This document shows positions 17,769-26,423 of a stretch of 64,000 nt of DNA, one piece after another. Within the stretch, counting starts at the first letter, position 1. Every line of letters begins with the position of its first letter. A program made the position numbers and the translations under genes. The notes under the pieces are model-generated. The model saw nothing but the letters and a program-made list of their open reading frames with translations, had not been told where the DNA came from and did no database searches. The stretch is from Wocania_A spongiicola (lineage in GTDB: Bacteria; Bacteroidota; Bacteroidia; Flavobacteriales; Flavobacteriaceae), in NCBI RefSeq assembly GCF_023502325.1, contig NZ_JAMFLZ010000004.1, positions 496,001 through 560,000 of the forward strand. The letters are read 5' to 3'.

Positions 17769-19196
17769 ATGAAACAAATAAAATATATAGTTTTACTAAT
17801 GATAGGAGGTATTTTTACTTCTTGTGATAGTGACTTTTTAGAGCCTATACCTAGTTCTGGAATTACATCAGGATCTTACTATACTACTGAAGCCGAAGTT
17901 GAAACAGGAATAATCAGTATTTATGATGCTTTGCAAGGAGTAAATGATAACAATTTAAATAATAATCATGGCGTTCAGTACGAGTTTTATCTAACTGAAA
18001 TGCGTAGTGATAATACCAGAACTAAAAGTCAAGAAGGAGAAGCCGCACAATTTGAATTTTATAATGTGGAAGCTACTAATGGTATAGTTGCAAACTATTA
18101 TGCCAGTTTTTATAGCGTTATTTTTAGAGCCAATACTGTTCTAGAAAGCTTAGGAGTTATAGCAGATGCAAATACTGCTGCAGCTTTTGAAGCTGAAGCT
18201 AAATTTAATAGAGCGTATGCTTATTTTAATTTGGTGAGACTATTTGGAGATATTCCATTAATAGATAAAGTTATTCCTCCATTAGACACCGAGACTCAAT
18301 ATACAAGAGTTGCTACTTCTACAGTTTACAGTTTAATTGTTAGTGATTTAATAACCGCTGTAGCGGGGCTAGATAATACATACAAAACCAGAGCTTCAAA
18401 AGCTGCCGCTCAGGCAATGTTGGCTAAGGTGTATTTAACAATTGGAGAGTACTCTCTAGCTCAAGGACTTTGTGAAGATATAGTGGGTAGTGGTTTTGTT
18501 CTACAACCTAATTTTAATGATATCTTTTATAATGAAAGAAATAGCGAGATTATTTTTGCAATTGGCTATGAATCAGCTTTAAGTGCAGATAGTCAAAACT
18601 TTTCTGCAGAATGGATGAATGCAGTTGGAAGAACTAGTGGTGTTAATTATGTAACTACTGATGCTGTAACCGCTTTAAATGATTTTGGAGGAGATAGAAC
18701 ACAATATTCTTATAGAATAGATCCTTTTCAGCCTTCACAAAACCAAGTAGTAAAATATCTTCCAAATGGTGAGTCTGGTGGTGCAGATGGTAAAACATTT
18801 GTTTCTGACGCTACTTTAGCTGGAAATGATTGGATTGTATTGCGTTATGCAGATGTATTATTAATGCATGTTGAAGCTATTATGGCAGGAGGTGCAGATA
18901 CTTCAAGTTCAAATGCTTTGACGTCATTTAATATGGTAAGAAATCGAGCAGGATTAGCTGATGATGACGATGGTACGATTACAAAAGCAGAATTATTATT
19001 AGAAAGACGTGTAGAGTTAGCATTTGAAAATCACAGGTTTTTTGATCTTGTACGTTTTGGTGAAGCAGAATCAGTGTTTTCAGCGTTTTCCGCAGCTAAT
19101 GGGTTAGGTTACTCGACGTCAGACTTGTTATTACCAATTCCTCAAAGAGAAATAAACTTAAGTAAAGGAATAATGAACCAGAATCCTGGTTATTAA
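17769..19196 (+). CDS. SusD-like surface glycan-binding lipoprotein
   Basis: A 475-residue RagB/SusD-family protein. The ATG at 17769 gives a lipoprotein signal (IVLLMIGGIFTSC); the frame opens at 17742 but the extra nine residues precede the signal and are unlikely. TPR-like helices (about 80-230) include AEAKFNRAYAYFNLVRLFGDIPL, and the C-terminus has LLERRVELAFENHRFFDLVRFG, a family hallmark. It forms the lid of the SusC channel 30 bases upstream and binds the polysaccharide on the cell surface. Confidence 0.93.
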   Translation: MKQIKYIVLLMIGGIFTSCDSDFLEPIPSSGITSGSYYTTEAEVETGIISIYDALQGVNDNNLNNNHGVQYEFYLTEMRSDNTRTKSQEGEAAQFEFYNVEATNGIVANYYASFYSVIFRANTVLESLGVIADANTAAAFEAEAKFNRAYAYFNLVRLFGDIPLIDKVIPPLDTETQYTRVATSTVYSLIVSDLITAVAGLDNTYKTRASKAAAQAMLAKVYLTIGEYSLAQGLCEDIVGSGFVLQPNFNDIFYNERNSEIIFAIGYESALSADSQNFSAEWMNAVGRTSGVNYVTTDAVTALNDFGGDRTQYSYRIDPFQPSQNQVVKYLPNGESGGADGKTFVSDATLAGNDWIVLRYADVLLMHVEAIMAGGADTSSSNALTSFNMVRNRAGLADDDDGTITKAELLLERRVELAFENHRFFDLVRFGEAESVFSAFSAANGLGYSTSDLLLPIPQREINLSKGIMNQNPGY

Positions 19197-19223
19197 TAGA
19201 TTATAACTTTTAAAAAAGTAAAC

Positions 19224-20237
19224 ATGAAAAATATAAATCAAATAAAAAAACGAGTTTATACAGCGATTATGAGCGTATTTGCAATGGTGGCCGTTGTTAC
19301 TATTTTATCTTGCGATCCAACAATAGAATCGTTGTCTTACGATTTGCCAGAAGCAAGTTCAAAGGCAGATGCAACACCTCCAACTGCTAGTTTTTCAGCA
19401 TCAGTAACTGCTGATTATTTAACCTGGACATTTGGTAATACATCAAGTAGCGCTACAGATTACGCATGGGATTATGGAGATGGAAACACATCAATAGGAG
19501 TAGATGGAGTTAATACTTATTCAGGCGAAGGAACTTATACAGTTACTTTAACAGCTTCAGACAAATTAGGAGTAACAAGCACATTTTCATTAACTGTAGA
19601 AGTAGTTGAGCCACCTGCACCAGCTGCGATAACCCCGGTTATTGTTAATGCTGATTTTGATAAACAAGCTAAATCTTCAGGTTCAGATTGTACTTGTTCT
19701 GGTTGGATTAATAAAAGTTTAGGAGCACAAGGAGAGTCTTCTTCTGGTAATGGTGGATCTGATAATGTTCTTAAATTTGATAATGATGAGCAAGATTTAA
19801 CCTATCAAGAGGTTGAAATTACACCTAATACAGATTATACCATAACGGTAGTTGCATCCTTTAAAAGCATAGAAACGGGTACTTTTCCTAGTAAATTGGA
19901 AATAAGAGTTTTATCTGGTTCTGGTTACGAATCTGGTTACACCCCAGCATATTTTGCCACTGCTGCAGAATACCCACAAGACGATTTTGGATATACTTCT
20001 GTAGCTCAGATGGAAGATACAGACAATAACCTTTTGGTTAGTTTAGTAGATAATCCAGGTAATGATGGGTATAACACATATAGCTATTCATTCAATACAG
20101 GGAATAATTCTAGCGTTGCTCTATTGATGAGGGGGGTTAATGGTGATGGTACGCCAAGTGATGACAAAGGTTTTTTATGGAACAGTGGAGAAGAAGAAAT
20201 AAGAGTTGACTCTATTGTTGTTGAACCAGTTGAATAA
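19224..20237 (+). CDS. PKD-domain lipoprotein, putative surface glycan-binding protein
   Basis: A 337-residue protein with a lipoprotein signal (VVTILSC, Cys near 30). Residues about 50-130 are a PKD domain (WDYGDGNTS ... GTYTVTLTA). Residues about 140-337 form a beta-rich region beginning ITPVIVNADFDKQAKSSGSDCTCSGW, resembling a carbohydrate-binding jelly-roll but not identified. In its place after susD, such proteins are usually SusE/F-like surface binders that capture the glycan. The CTC pair could form a disulfide or structural site. It lies 27 bases after susD and 10 bases before the PL7 gene. Confidence 0.75.
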   Translation: MKNINQIKKRVYTAIMSVFAMVAVVTILSCDPTIESLSYDLPEASSKADATPPTASFSASVTADYLTWTFGNTSSSATDYAWDYGDGNTSIGVDGVNTYSGEGTYTVTLTASDKLGVTSTFSLTVEVVEPPAPAAITPVIVNADFDKQAKSSGSDCTCSGWINKSLGAQGESSSGNGGSDNVLKFDNDEQDLTYQEVEITPNTDYTITVVASFKSIETGTFPSKLEIRVLSGSGYESGYTPAYFATAAEYPQDDFGYTSVAQMEDTDNNLLVSLVDNPGNDGYNTYSYSFNTGNNSSVALLMRGVNGDGTPSDDKGFLWNSGEEEIRVDSIVVEPVE

Positions 20238-20247
20238 ATTATTAAGT

Positions 20248-21165
20248 ATGAAAATTTTCCGAAAAGAACTATTAGTATTTATAATAACAATATTTCTATC
20301 TGTTAACGCTGCTTGCCAAACAAAGAAAAGCAGCGTTACAGAATCGGAATCTAAAATTGAAAAAAAGAAGAAGAAAAAAAGAAAAGGAAAAGTAAGATTA
20401 CCTGATATAGATTTAAGCCATTGGAAAGTTACTTTGCCAGTAACTAACGAAAAAGGAAAACCTTATGAGATTGAACCACCAGAAATTCTTGATTTTGCAA
20501 AAAATGAAAAAGCAAAACCATATATGTATATAGATTCGACAAAAGGTGCTATCGTTTTTCATGCAATGCCAACAGAATCTAAAACAGCAAACACCAAGTA
20601 TACTCGTTCTGAGCTTAGAGAACAAATGGAACCTGGAAACAATAATGTAAACTGGACATTTGCTGATGGTGCTTACATGAAAGGTAAATTGGCTATGGAT
20701 CAAACCACTAAAGATTCAGAGGGGAAATACCACAGAACTATTATTATGCAAATACATGGGCGTTTAACAAACGAACAGCGTGATTTAATTGGAGCAAAAG
20801 ATAATAATGCACCACCAATATTAAAAATATATTGGGATAAAGGAAAAGTTAGAATAAAAACAAAAGAACTTAAAGATTTAAATGCTTCAGATGAAGAAAT
20901 TTTACACGAAGATGCTTGGGGTAATGATGAAGGTTTCAATTTTGAGCAAGAAGTAGGATTTAAAAAATTCACCTTAGAAGTTAAAGTGTCAGAAGGTAAA
21001 ATGGTTATTATTTTAAATAAAAGTGAATATAAGGTTTACGAAAATATTCATATGCGTAGATGGGGCATTTTTGAAAACTATTTTAAAGCAGGAAACTATT
21101 TTCAATCCAGAGATGAAGGAGCGTTTTCTAAAGTGAGATATTACGAATTAGAAGTAAGTCATTAA
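20248..21165 (+). CDS. PL7 family alginate lyase, lipoprotein (copy 3)
   Basis: A 305-residue protein starting at the ATG at 20248 (the frame is open to 20206, overlapping the previous gene, but only the later ATG gives a lipoprotein signal, VNAAC). A very basic KKKKKKRKGK linker follows the signal. PL7 motifs are YTRSELREQM, IIMQIHGRL and YFKAGNYFQ. It belongs to a different PL7 subgroup from the pair at 5364 and 9621. It is a close paralogue of the next gene, seven bases downstream, and so a tandem duplication. Confidence 0.9.
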   Translation: MKIFRKELLVFIITIFLSVNAACQTKKSSVTESESKIEKKKKKKRKGKVRLPDIDLSHWKVTLPVTNEKGKPYEIEPPEILDFAKNEKAKPYMYIDSTKGAIVFHAMPTESKTANTKYTRSELREQMEPGNNNVNWTFADGAYMKGKLAMDQTTKDSEGKYHRTIIMQIHGRLTNEQRDLIGAKDNNAPPILKIYWDKGKVRIKTKELKDLNASDEEILHEDAWGNDEGFNFEQEVGFKKFTLEVKVSEGKMVIILNKSEYKVYENIHMRRWGIFENYFKAGNYFQSRDEGAFSKVRYYELEVSH

Positions 21166-21172
21166 ACAAAAA

Positions 21173-22087
21173 ATGATAAAAACAAAGAACATATTTAGCA
21201 TATTAAAGAAGATGTTTCTTATAGCAGTATTTTGTGTACTTTGTATTAGTTGTAACAAAAACACTGAAATTGAAGATAGGCCAGTTGGCGTTTTTGAGGA
21301 AGAAAAAGAAGAGCCAATAACCCCAACTTACAATTTGCCTAGTATTGACCTCAATAATTGGAAGGTAACATTACCGATAGGTAACCCGACAGAGGTTAAG
21401 CCACCAGAGATTTTAGATTATGCTACAAACGAAACATTAAAACCATTTTTTTATAACGATTCTATAAATGGAGCATTAGTTTTTTATACATACCCAGGAG
21501 CTTCAACAGCTAACTCATCGTATTCAAGAACTGAATTGAGAGAGCAAATGGTAGCAGGGAGTAATAATACAAATTGGACTTTTACTCAAGGTGGAAATAT
21601 GAAAGGTACTTTATCGATGGATGAAATATCTAAAGACTCTCAAGGAGATTACCACAGAGCAATTATTATGCAAATTCATGGTAGATTAACAAATGCTCAG
21701 CGTGATTTAATAGGAGAAGATGATAATAATGCGCCACCTATGCTAAAAATTTATTGGACTGATGGAAAAGTAAGAGTTAAAACAAAAGAATTGAAAGACT
21801 TAAATGTATCAGATACAGACATACTATACACAAACTCATGGAAAGATGATGATGGACATACGTTTTCTGAAGAAGTAGGATTTGATAAGTTTTCATTAGA
21901 AGTAAAAGTAGAAAGTGGGAAAATGGAAGTGATTTTAAATAATAATGAATCTGTAGTTTATGATAGTGTTCATATTCAGAAGTGGAATGTTTTTGAAAAT
22001 TATTTTAAAGCAGGAAATTATTTAGTTACAACTCAAGAAAACGCATTTGCTAGAGTTAAATATTACAAACTTGAAGTAACACATTAA
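21173..22087 (+). CDS. PL7 family alginate lyase, lipoprotein (copy 4)
   Basis: A 304-residue protein with a lipoprotein signal (VFCVLCISC). PL7 motifs are YSRTELREQM, IIMQIHGRL and YFKAGNYLV. It shares long identical stretches with the preceding lyase (for example RVKTKELKDLN) but has an acidic linker (FEEEKEEP) where copy 3 has a lysine-rich one, so the two may sit differently on the surface. It is the last gene of the susC operon; no strong terminator is visible before the gntR promoter. Confidence 0.9.
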   Translation: MIKTKNIFSILKKMFLIAVFCVLCISCNKNTEIEDRPVGVFEEEKEEPITPTYNLPSIDLNNWKVTLPIGNPTEVKPPEILDYATNETLKPFFYNDSINGALVFYTYPGASTANSSYSRTELREQMVAGSNNTNWTFTQGGNMKGTLSMDEISKDSQGDYHRAIIMQIHGRLTNAQRDLIGEDDNNAPPMLKIYWTDGKVRVKTKELKDLNVSDTDILYTNSWKDDDGHTFSEEVGFDKFSLEVKVESGKMEVILNNNESVVYDSVHIQKWNVFENYFKAGNYLVTTQENAFARVKYYKLEVTH

Positions 22088-22160
22088 TAATTTGATAAAA
22101 ATCAGTTTAAAATCATAACTAGAATAGTTTAGAATCATAAGTTTTTTTAAATTGAACAAT

Positions 22161-22176
22161 AATTTTTGGTTAACCA
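22161..22176 (+). promoter_or_regulatory. GntR-type operator upstream of the regulator gene
   Basis: A perfect TGGTTAACCA at 22167-22176 overlaps a weak -7 box AATTTTTG (22161-22168). A degenerate half site TGGTTAATAA follows at 22185, without the 13-base spacing of the other promoters. The arrangement suggests mild autoregulation of the gntR gene starting at 22208. Confidence 0.6.
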
Positions 22177-22207
22177 GTTAAAAATGGTTAATAAATAAAT
22201 AGAATAT

Positions 22208-22912
22208 ATGAAGTTAGAGGTACTTACAATAAGCGATAATCGAAAAATTCAAAATACTATAATCGCTAAGATTAGAGATTTAATTAATTATAAAAATCTA
22301 GAGCCTGGTGACAAACTCCCATCGGAACGTATGCTGTCTGATAAATTTGAAGTTAGTAGAAGCAATGTACGTGATGCTATTCAAAAATTAGAATTTTATG
22401 GGTTATTAAAATCTATTCCGCAAAGTGGAACATTTGTAGCAAATATTGGAGTTGTTGCTATGAATGGGATGATTGAAGATATTTTAAGACTAGAATCACC
22501 AGATTTTAAATCGTTAGTAGAAACAAGAATTTTGCTAGAATTAAAAACGGTTAGATTAGCAGCGTTAAGACGTAATGATGACGATTTAATAAATATTAAA
22601 GAAGCGTTAGATGCTTATGAAGCTAAAGCATTATTAGGTGAAGATGCCGTACAAGAAGATTTATTGTTTCATTTAGCTATAGCAAAGGCAAGTAGAAATA
22701 GCACCATGAATACGTTCATGCTAACAATAACACCACAAATAATCATAGATTTTGAAAAATACCATGTTTGCGATAAAGACCAAGCAGTAAAAGGTATAAA
22801 GGAGCATACCGAAATTTATGAAGCTATTAAGGCACAAAAACCTGATTTGGCAAAAGAAAAAATGAAAGATCATTTTAGCGTATTATATCAGTACTGCTAC
22901 AGTTTGAAATAA
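22208..22912 (+). CDS. GntR-family (FadR subgroup) regulator of alginate genes
   Basis: A 234-residue protein. Residues about 10-78 are a GntR winged helix (LEPGDKLPSERMLSDKFEVSRSNVRDAI ... LLKSIPQSGTFV). Residues about 95-230 are an all-helical FCD effector domain with the metal-ligand pattern EDLLFHLAIAKASRN, KEHTEIYEAI and MKDHFSVL. FadR-type proteins bind TxGTnnACxA palindromes, as found here at four promoter regions including its own. From memory, a GntR regulator of alginate use has been described in Zobellia (AusR); this is probably its counterpart. A KDG, DEH or related acid is the likely inducer (inference). Confidence 0.88.
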   Translation: MKLEVLTISDNRKIQNTIIAKIRDLINYKNLEPGDKLPSERMLSDKFEVSRSNVRDAIQKLEFYGLLKSIPQSGTFVANIGVVAMNGMIEDILRLESPDFKSLVETRILLELKTVRLAALRRNDDDLINIKEALDAYEAKALLGEDAVQEDLLFHLAIAKASRNSTMNTFMLTITPQIIIDFEKYHVCDKDQAVKGIKEHTEIYEAIKAQKPDLAKEKMKDHFSVLYQYCYSLK

Positions 22913-22923
22913 AAATAAAATTA

Positions 22924-23002
22924 ATTGAAAAATAATGTTGCACGCTTTTTATTTTTCAATATAAAATATTAGGAGGGAAGAAATCTAAAAATATATTTCT
23001 TC
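22924..23002 (+). promoter_or_regulatory. Candidate structured leader RNA before the MFS gene (copy B)
   Basis: A 12-bp hairpin (ATTGAAAAATAA, 22924-22935, with its complement 22949-22960) presents GCACGC in its 13-base loop. Ten bases later comes TTAGGAGGGAAG (to 22980), and a second hairpin pairs GAAGAAAT (22977-22984) with ATTTCTTC (22995-23002). The order and spacing match the element at 14405-14464. No clear TAnnTTTG promoter is seen between gntR and this element, so it may lie in a gntR read-through transcript. Confidence 0.45.
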
Positions 23003-23099
23003 ACATTTAAAGTTTAGCTATTTATTGCTAAACAAGTTTTTACATTCTATTATATAATTTAAATAATTATGTAGAATGCTAACATGTAAATTTAGAACA

Positions 23100-24383
23100 A
23101 TGAAAATCAAAGGCTTACGTTGGTGGATAATTATATTAATTTTTATAGCAACCGTTATAAATTATATCGATAGAACGGCTTTTGCATTATTATGGCCTCA
23201 AATGGGTGAAGACCTTGGCATGGATAATTCTGATTATGCACTAATGCTTAATGTTTTTATGATAACGTATGCTGCCAGTAAATTTTTATCTGGAAGATTG
23301 TACGATAAAATTGGTACTAGAATTGGTTTTGTTATATCTATCGTAGTATGGTCAGTAGCTGCCGCTTTTCATGCAGTGGCAAGAGGGATAGTTTCATTGT
23401 CAATAGTACGTGGCCTACTTGGGCTAGGAGAAGCAGGACTATGGCCTGGTGCCGTTAAAAGTAATGGAGAATGGTTTCCTGTAAAACAAAGAGCGTTGGC
23501 ACAAGGTATTTTTAACTCTGGTGCATCTATAGGCAATGTAATAGCTCCTGTTGTTATAGTTTTTCTATATGCTCAATTTGGATGGAAGTCTACCTACATA
23601 ATATTAGGTGGATTAGGATTAATTTGGATTATTCCTTGGTTAATCTTAAACAAATCAAAACCTGAAAACCATCCTTGGATTACTGAGGGCGAAAAAAACT
23701 TGATACTTAATGACCGAATAGAAAATAATGATGTTGCTGTTGAAGGAGCTAAAAGTTTGGGTGTTGGCAAAATATTGAGTTATAAACAACCTTGGGGAGT
23801 TTTACTATGTAGGTTTTTCATAGAACCTATTTGGTGGTTCTTTGCGGGTTGGATGCCAATCTATCTGAATTCGAAATTTGGACTAAGCATAGAAGAAATA
23901 GGAAAAACAATGTGGATATCTTACCTCATGGCTGCAGCAGGAGGAATATTAGGAGGCTTATTTACAGAAGAAATAATAAAACGTACTTCTGTAGATTTTG
24001 GAAGGAAAGCAAGTATAGTGTTAGGAAGCATTTTAATAATAATTGGCTTTGTTTCTATTATATTATTGGTAGATGATTCTAATTATATGACATTCATATA
24101 TCTAGCAGGATTAGCGCTTTTTGGATTTCAATTTGCCATAGGTAACATTCAAACTTTATCAAGTGATTTATTTAGAGGGCCATCGGTTGGTACATTAGCT
24201 GGATTAGCTGGAACAGTAGCAGCATTTTCGCCTATTATAATGAATTGGTTTATTGGTAGTATAACAAAAGGAGGATCATATACACCAGCATTTATAGCTA
24301 TTACTCTGTCGGTAGTTCTAGCTGTGCTATCCATTCTCTTTTTAATCAAAAAAGTAAGATTAGTAGTAAGTAGAAAAAATTAA
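23100..24383 (+). CDS. MFS transporter, hexuronate (ExuT)-like
   Basis: A 427-residue protein with 12 predicted membrane segments of the anion:cation symporter subfamily. It starts at the ATG at 23100 (an earlier in-frame ATG at 23076 adds eight polar residues). Visible marks are NYIDRTAFALLWPQM in TM1, the loop SGRLYDKIGTRIGF, and GLGEAGLWPGAVKSNGEWFP in TM4, typical of hexuronate/galactarate carriers. In this setting it probably brings unsaturated monouronate or DEH from the periplasm into the cytoplasm. The SDR gene follows 42 bases downstream and the leader element at 22924-23002 precedes it. Confidence 0.88.
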   Translation: MKIKGLRWWIIILIFIATVINYIDRTAFALLWPQMGEDLGMDNSDYALMLNVFMITYAASKFLSGRLYDKIGTRIGFVISIVVWSVAAAFHAVARGIVSLSIVRGLLGLGEAGLWPGAVKSNGEWFPVKQRALAQGIFNSGASIGNVIAPVVIVFLYAQFGWKSTYIILGGLGLIWIIPWLILNKSKPENHPWITEGEKNLILNDRIENNDVAVEGAKSLGVGKILSYKQPWGVLLCRFFIEPIWWFFAGWMPIYLNSKFGLSIEEIGKTMWISYLMAAAGGILGGLFTEEIIKRTSVDFGRKASIVLGSILIIIGFVSIILLVDDSNYMTFIYLAGLALFGFQFAIGNIQTLSSDLFRGPSVGTLAGLAGTVAAFSPIIMNWFIGSITKGGSYTPAFIAITLSVVLAVLSILFLIKKVRLVVSRKN

Positions 24384-24425
24384 AAGATAAAAATTATATA
24401 ACATAATAAAACACAATATTAAAAG

Positions 24426-25190
24426 ATGAGCAATATAAACGGAAAAATAGCAATAATTACCGGAGCTACCGGTGGAATTGGTTTTGCTGTAGCAAAAAGA
24501 TTGGGTAAAGATGGGTACACAGTTATATTAAATGGTATCGAAGATGAAGCAGGAGCTAAACGAGTTGAAGAGCTTTCCAAAGAAGGAATAACTGCTGAAT
24601 ATTACGGATTTGATGTTACAAAAGAAGAAGAGGTAACTGCAAACATTGTAAAAATTGGTGAAAAGTACGGAAGAATTGATGTTCTAGTAAATAATGCTGG
24701 AGGATTAGGAGGTCGGTCTCGATTTGAAGAAATGACAACAGATTTTTACAGATTTGTAATGGCACTAAACCTTGATTCTGTGTTTTTTGCATCAAGAGCA
24801 GCTATCCCTTTTCTTAAAAAAGGAGAGAATGCTACAATAATTAACTATACATCCAATGCAGGATGGACAGCTGGAGGCCCTGGGGCAGGAATCTATGGAA
24901 CATCCAAAGCAGGAGTACATGCAATAACTAGAGCACTAGCAAAAGATTTAGCTGAATATGGAATTAGAGTAAATGCAGTATCACCAGGTACAATTGACAC
25001 ACCATTTCATGCTCAAATTAAAGCAACAAAGCCAGAAGTCTTTGCTTCATGGGCAAATAATATTATGTTAGGAAGGTTAGGTCAACCTGAAGATGTAGCT
25101 TCTGTTGTTTCTTTCTTGGCAAGTAACGATTCGGCTTTCTTAACTGCTGAAACTATCCAAATTGGTGGCGGACAAGCTTTAGGAATATAG
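24426..25190 (+). CDS. SDR oxidoreductase, probable DEH reductase
   Basis: A 254-residue classical SDR: TGATGGIG at 13-20, NNAGG near residue 90, catalytic Ser then YGTSKAG near residues 155-161, and C-terminal TAETIQIGGG. Alginate loci of flavobacteria carry such an SDR that reduces DEH to 2-keto-3-deoxy-D-gluconate with NAD(P)H. Its place between the uronate carrier and kdgK-eda fits that step well. The assignment is by context; substrate and cofactor are not decided by the sequence. A strong terminator follows. Confidence 0.82.
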   Translation: MSNINGKIAIITGATGGIGFAVAKRLGKDGYTVILNGIEDEAGAKRVEELSKEGITAEYYGFDVTKEEEVTANIVKIGEKYGRIDVLVNNAGGLGGRSRFEEMTTDFYRFVMALNLDSVFFASRAAIPFLKKGENATIINYTSNAGWTAGGPGAGIYGTSKAGVHAITRALAKDLAEYGIRVNAVSPGTIDTPFHAQIKATKPEVFASWANNIMLGRLGQPEDVASVVSFLASNDSAFLTAETIQIGGGQALGI

Positions 25191-25246
25191 AATTAAAGTT
25201 TTTTTTAAGTAAAAATAGGGGTTATGTTTTCCTAGTTTATTATAAA

Positions 25247-25288
25247 TTAAGCGTTAATGTATAAATACATTAACGCTTAATTTTTTTT
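25247..25288 (+). terminator. Rho-independent terminator after the SDR gene
   Basis: A perfect 13-bp stem (TTAAGCGTTAATG with its complement) around an 8-base loop, followed by eight T on the plus strand. Its right arm contains the stop codon of the convergent lacI-type gene, so the two genes share this sequence. Confidence 0.85.
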
Positions 25289-26302
25289 AGATGAATCTCT
25301 AACTATTAAATCCGCATTTAAAATTTTCTTATTAAGAGATTGTGTTATCACTTCTTTTTTAGCATGTTCTAAAAATGTGGTAGCAGCAAGCCTACCAATT
25401 TCTGCACTATGCTGATTTACACTAGAAATTGTTGGAGTTACCATGGCAGTAAAAGGTTCATTTCCAAAACCAACCAAGGCTATTTCTTCTGGAACTTTAA
25501 TATTCTGTTCATTTAAAACTTGTAGTGCACCTAAAGCGGCATAATCACCAGCAACATAAATGGCATCAGGCTTGTCCTTTAATTTTAATAGCTGAATCAT
25601 TTTAGCTCTGCCATCTTCAGTTGTAAGACTACTTTCTATAAGAAGATCGTTATCTTGCGGTAAGTTGTGTTTTTTTAAAGCATCAACATAACCTCTAATT
25701 CTATTATTAAAAATTCTAGTATGTTTATATCCCCCAATGTGAGCTATTCGCTTGCGGTTTTGCTGCACTAAATGATCAACTATCATATGACTACTATCAT
25801 AATCATTAATACCTATATAGTCTACATTTAAATCATTTTCACCACGATCAAATAAAATTAAAGGAATCCCTTTTGATTTAATCTTTTCATAATATTCTAA
25901 ATTAACCGTTTCATTTGCCATAGAAGCTATAATACCATCAACTTGAGTAAATAATAGTGTGTCAATATTGTTGCACTCTTTTTTGTAAGATTCGTTAGAT
26001 TGAGTAATAATAATGTTATACCCCTCTTTGTTTAGTTCTTCCTCTATGTTTTGGATAACAGAAGAGAAGAAATTACTATTGGTCCTTGGAACAATAACTC
26101 CAACTAAATTACTTTTTCCTTTTCGTAATGCACTCGCAAGATGATTAGGTTGGTAGTTTAAATTTTTTGCGACTTGCTTTACAGCTTTTTTAGTTTTTTC
26201 ACTAATACGAGAGTCGTTATGTAAAGCTTTTGAAACCGCAGCAGCAGATATATTTAAAACATTTGCAATGTCTTTTATTGTAGTTTTTTTTTTATTTGTC
26301 AA
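25277..26302 (-). CDS. LacI-family transcriptional regulator
   Basis: A 341-residue regulator. Residues 1-60 hold the LacI helix-turn-helix and hinge (TIKDIANVLNISAAAVSKALH ... YQPNHLASALR); the rest is a periplasmic-binding-protein-like effector domain (VGVIVPRTNSNFF ... LILFDRG ... DAIYVAGDYAALGAL ... VGFGNEPF). The only start that keeps the HTH intact is TTG at 26302-26300; no ATG precedes it. It is divergent from kdgK-eda, and two identical palindromes lie between them. A KDG pathway intermediate is a plausible effector, but this is inference. Confidence 0.9.
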   Translation of the reverse strand: MTNKKKTTIKDIANVLNISAAAVSKALHNDSRISEKTKKAVKQVAKNLNYQPNHLASALRKGKSNLVGVIVPRTNSNFFSSVIQNIEEELNKEGYNIIITQSNESYKKECNNIDTLLFTQVDGIIASMANETVNLEYYEKIKSKGIPLILFDRGENDLNVDYIGINDYDSSHMIVDHLVQQNRKRIAHIGGYKHTRIFNNRIRGYVDALKKHNLPQDNDLLIESSLTTEDGRAKMIQLLKLKDKPDAIYVAGDYAALGALQVLNEQNIKVPEEIALVGFGNEPFTAMVTPTISSVNQHSAEIGRLAATTFLEHAKKEVITQSLNKKILNADLIVRDSSKKN

Positions 26303-26313
26303 TTTTTTATATA

Positions 26314-26335
26314 TTTGCTTAAACGTTTAAGCAAA
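26314..26335. promoter_or_regulatory. LacI-type operator O1
   Basis: A 22-bp perfect palindrome with core GCTTAAACGTTTAAGC and the central CG typical of LacI-family sites. It overlaps the -7 box of the lacI gene's own promoter, implying autoregulation. Confidence 0.85.
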
Positions 26336-26361
26336 GCTAATGTTTTGTTTATTAATATCAA
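26332..26361 (-). promoter_or_regulatory. Promoter of the LacI-family regulator gene
   Basis: On the minus strand, TTG (26361-26359), 19 bases, then TAGCTTTG (26339-26332), an exact match to the Bacteroidota consensus. The box shares bases 26332-26335 with operator O1. The leader is about 25 bases. Confidence 0.7.
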
Positions 26362-26401
26362 AATTCAAATAAAAAATAGGGTTTTGATATTATTTTAAAT
26401 T

Positions 26402-26423
26402 TTTGCTTAAACGTTTAAGCAAA
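26402..26423. promoter_or_regulatory. LacI-type operator O2 upstream of kdgK
   Basis: A second exact copy of the 22-bp palindrome with core GCTTAAACGTTTAAGC, centred 88 bases from O1 and 33 bases before the kdgK start. The spacing is about eight helical turns, compatible with looping between the two sites. No full TAnnTTTG match accompanies it on the plus strand. Confidence 0.85.

Noticed and set aside
26310..26317. TATATTTG on the plus strand at O1 as the kdgK promoter
   Set aside because: No TTG at 18-21 bases upstream, and the leader would be about 135 bases; the minus-strand promoter at this site is much better.
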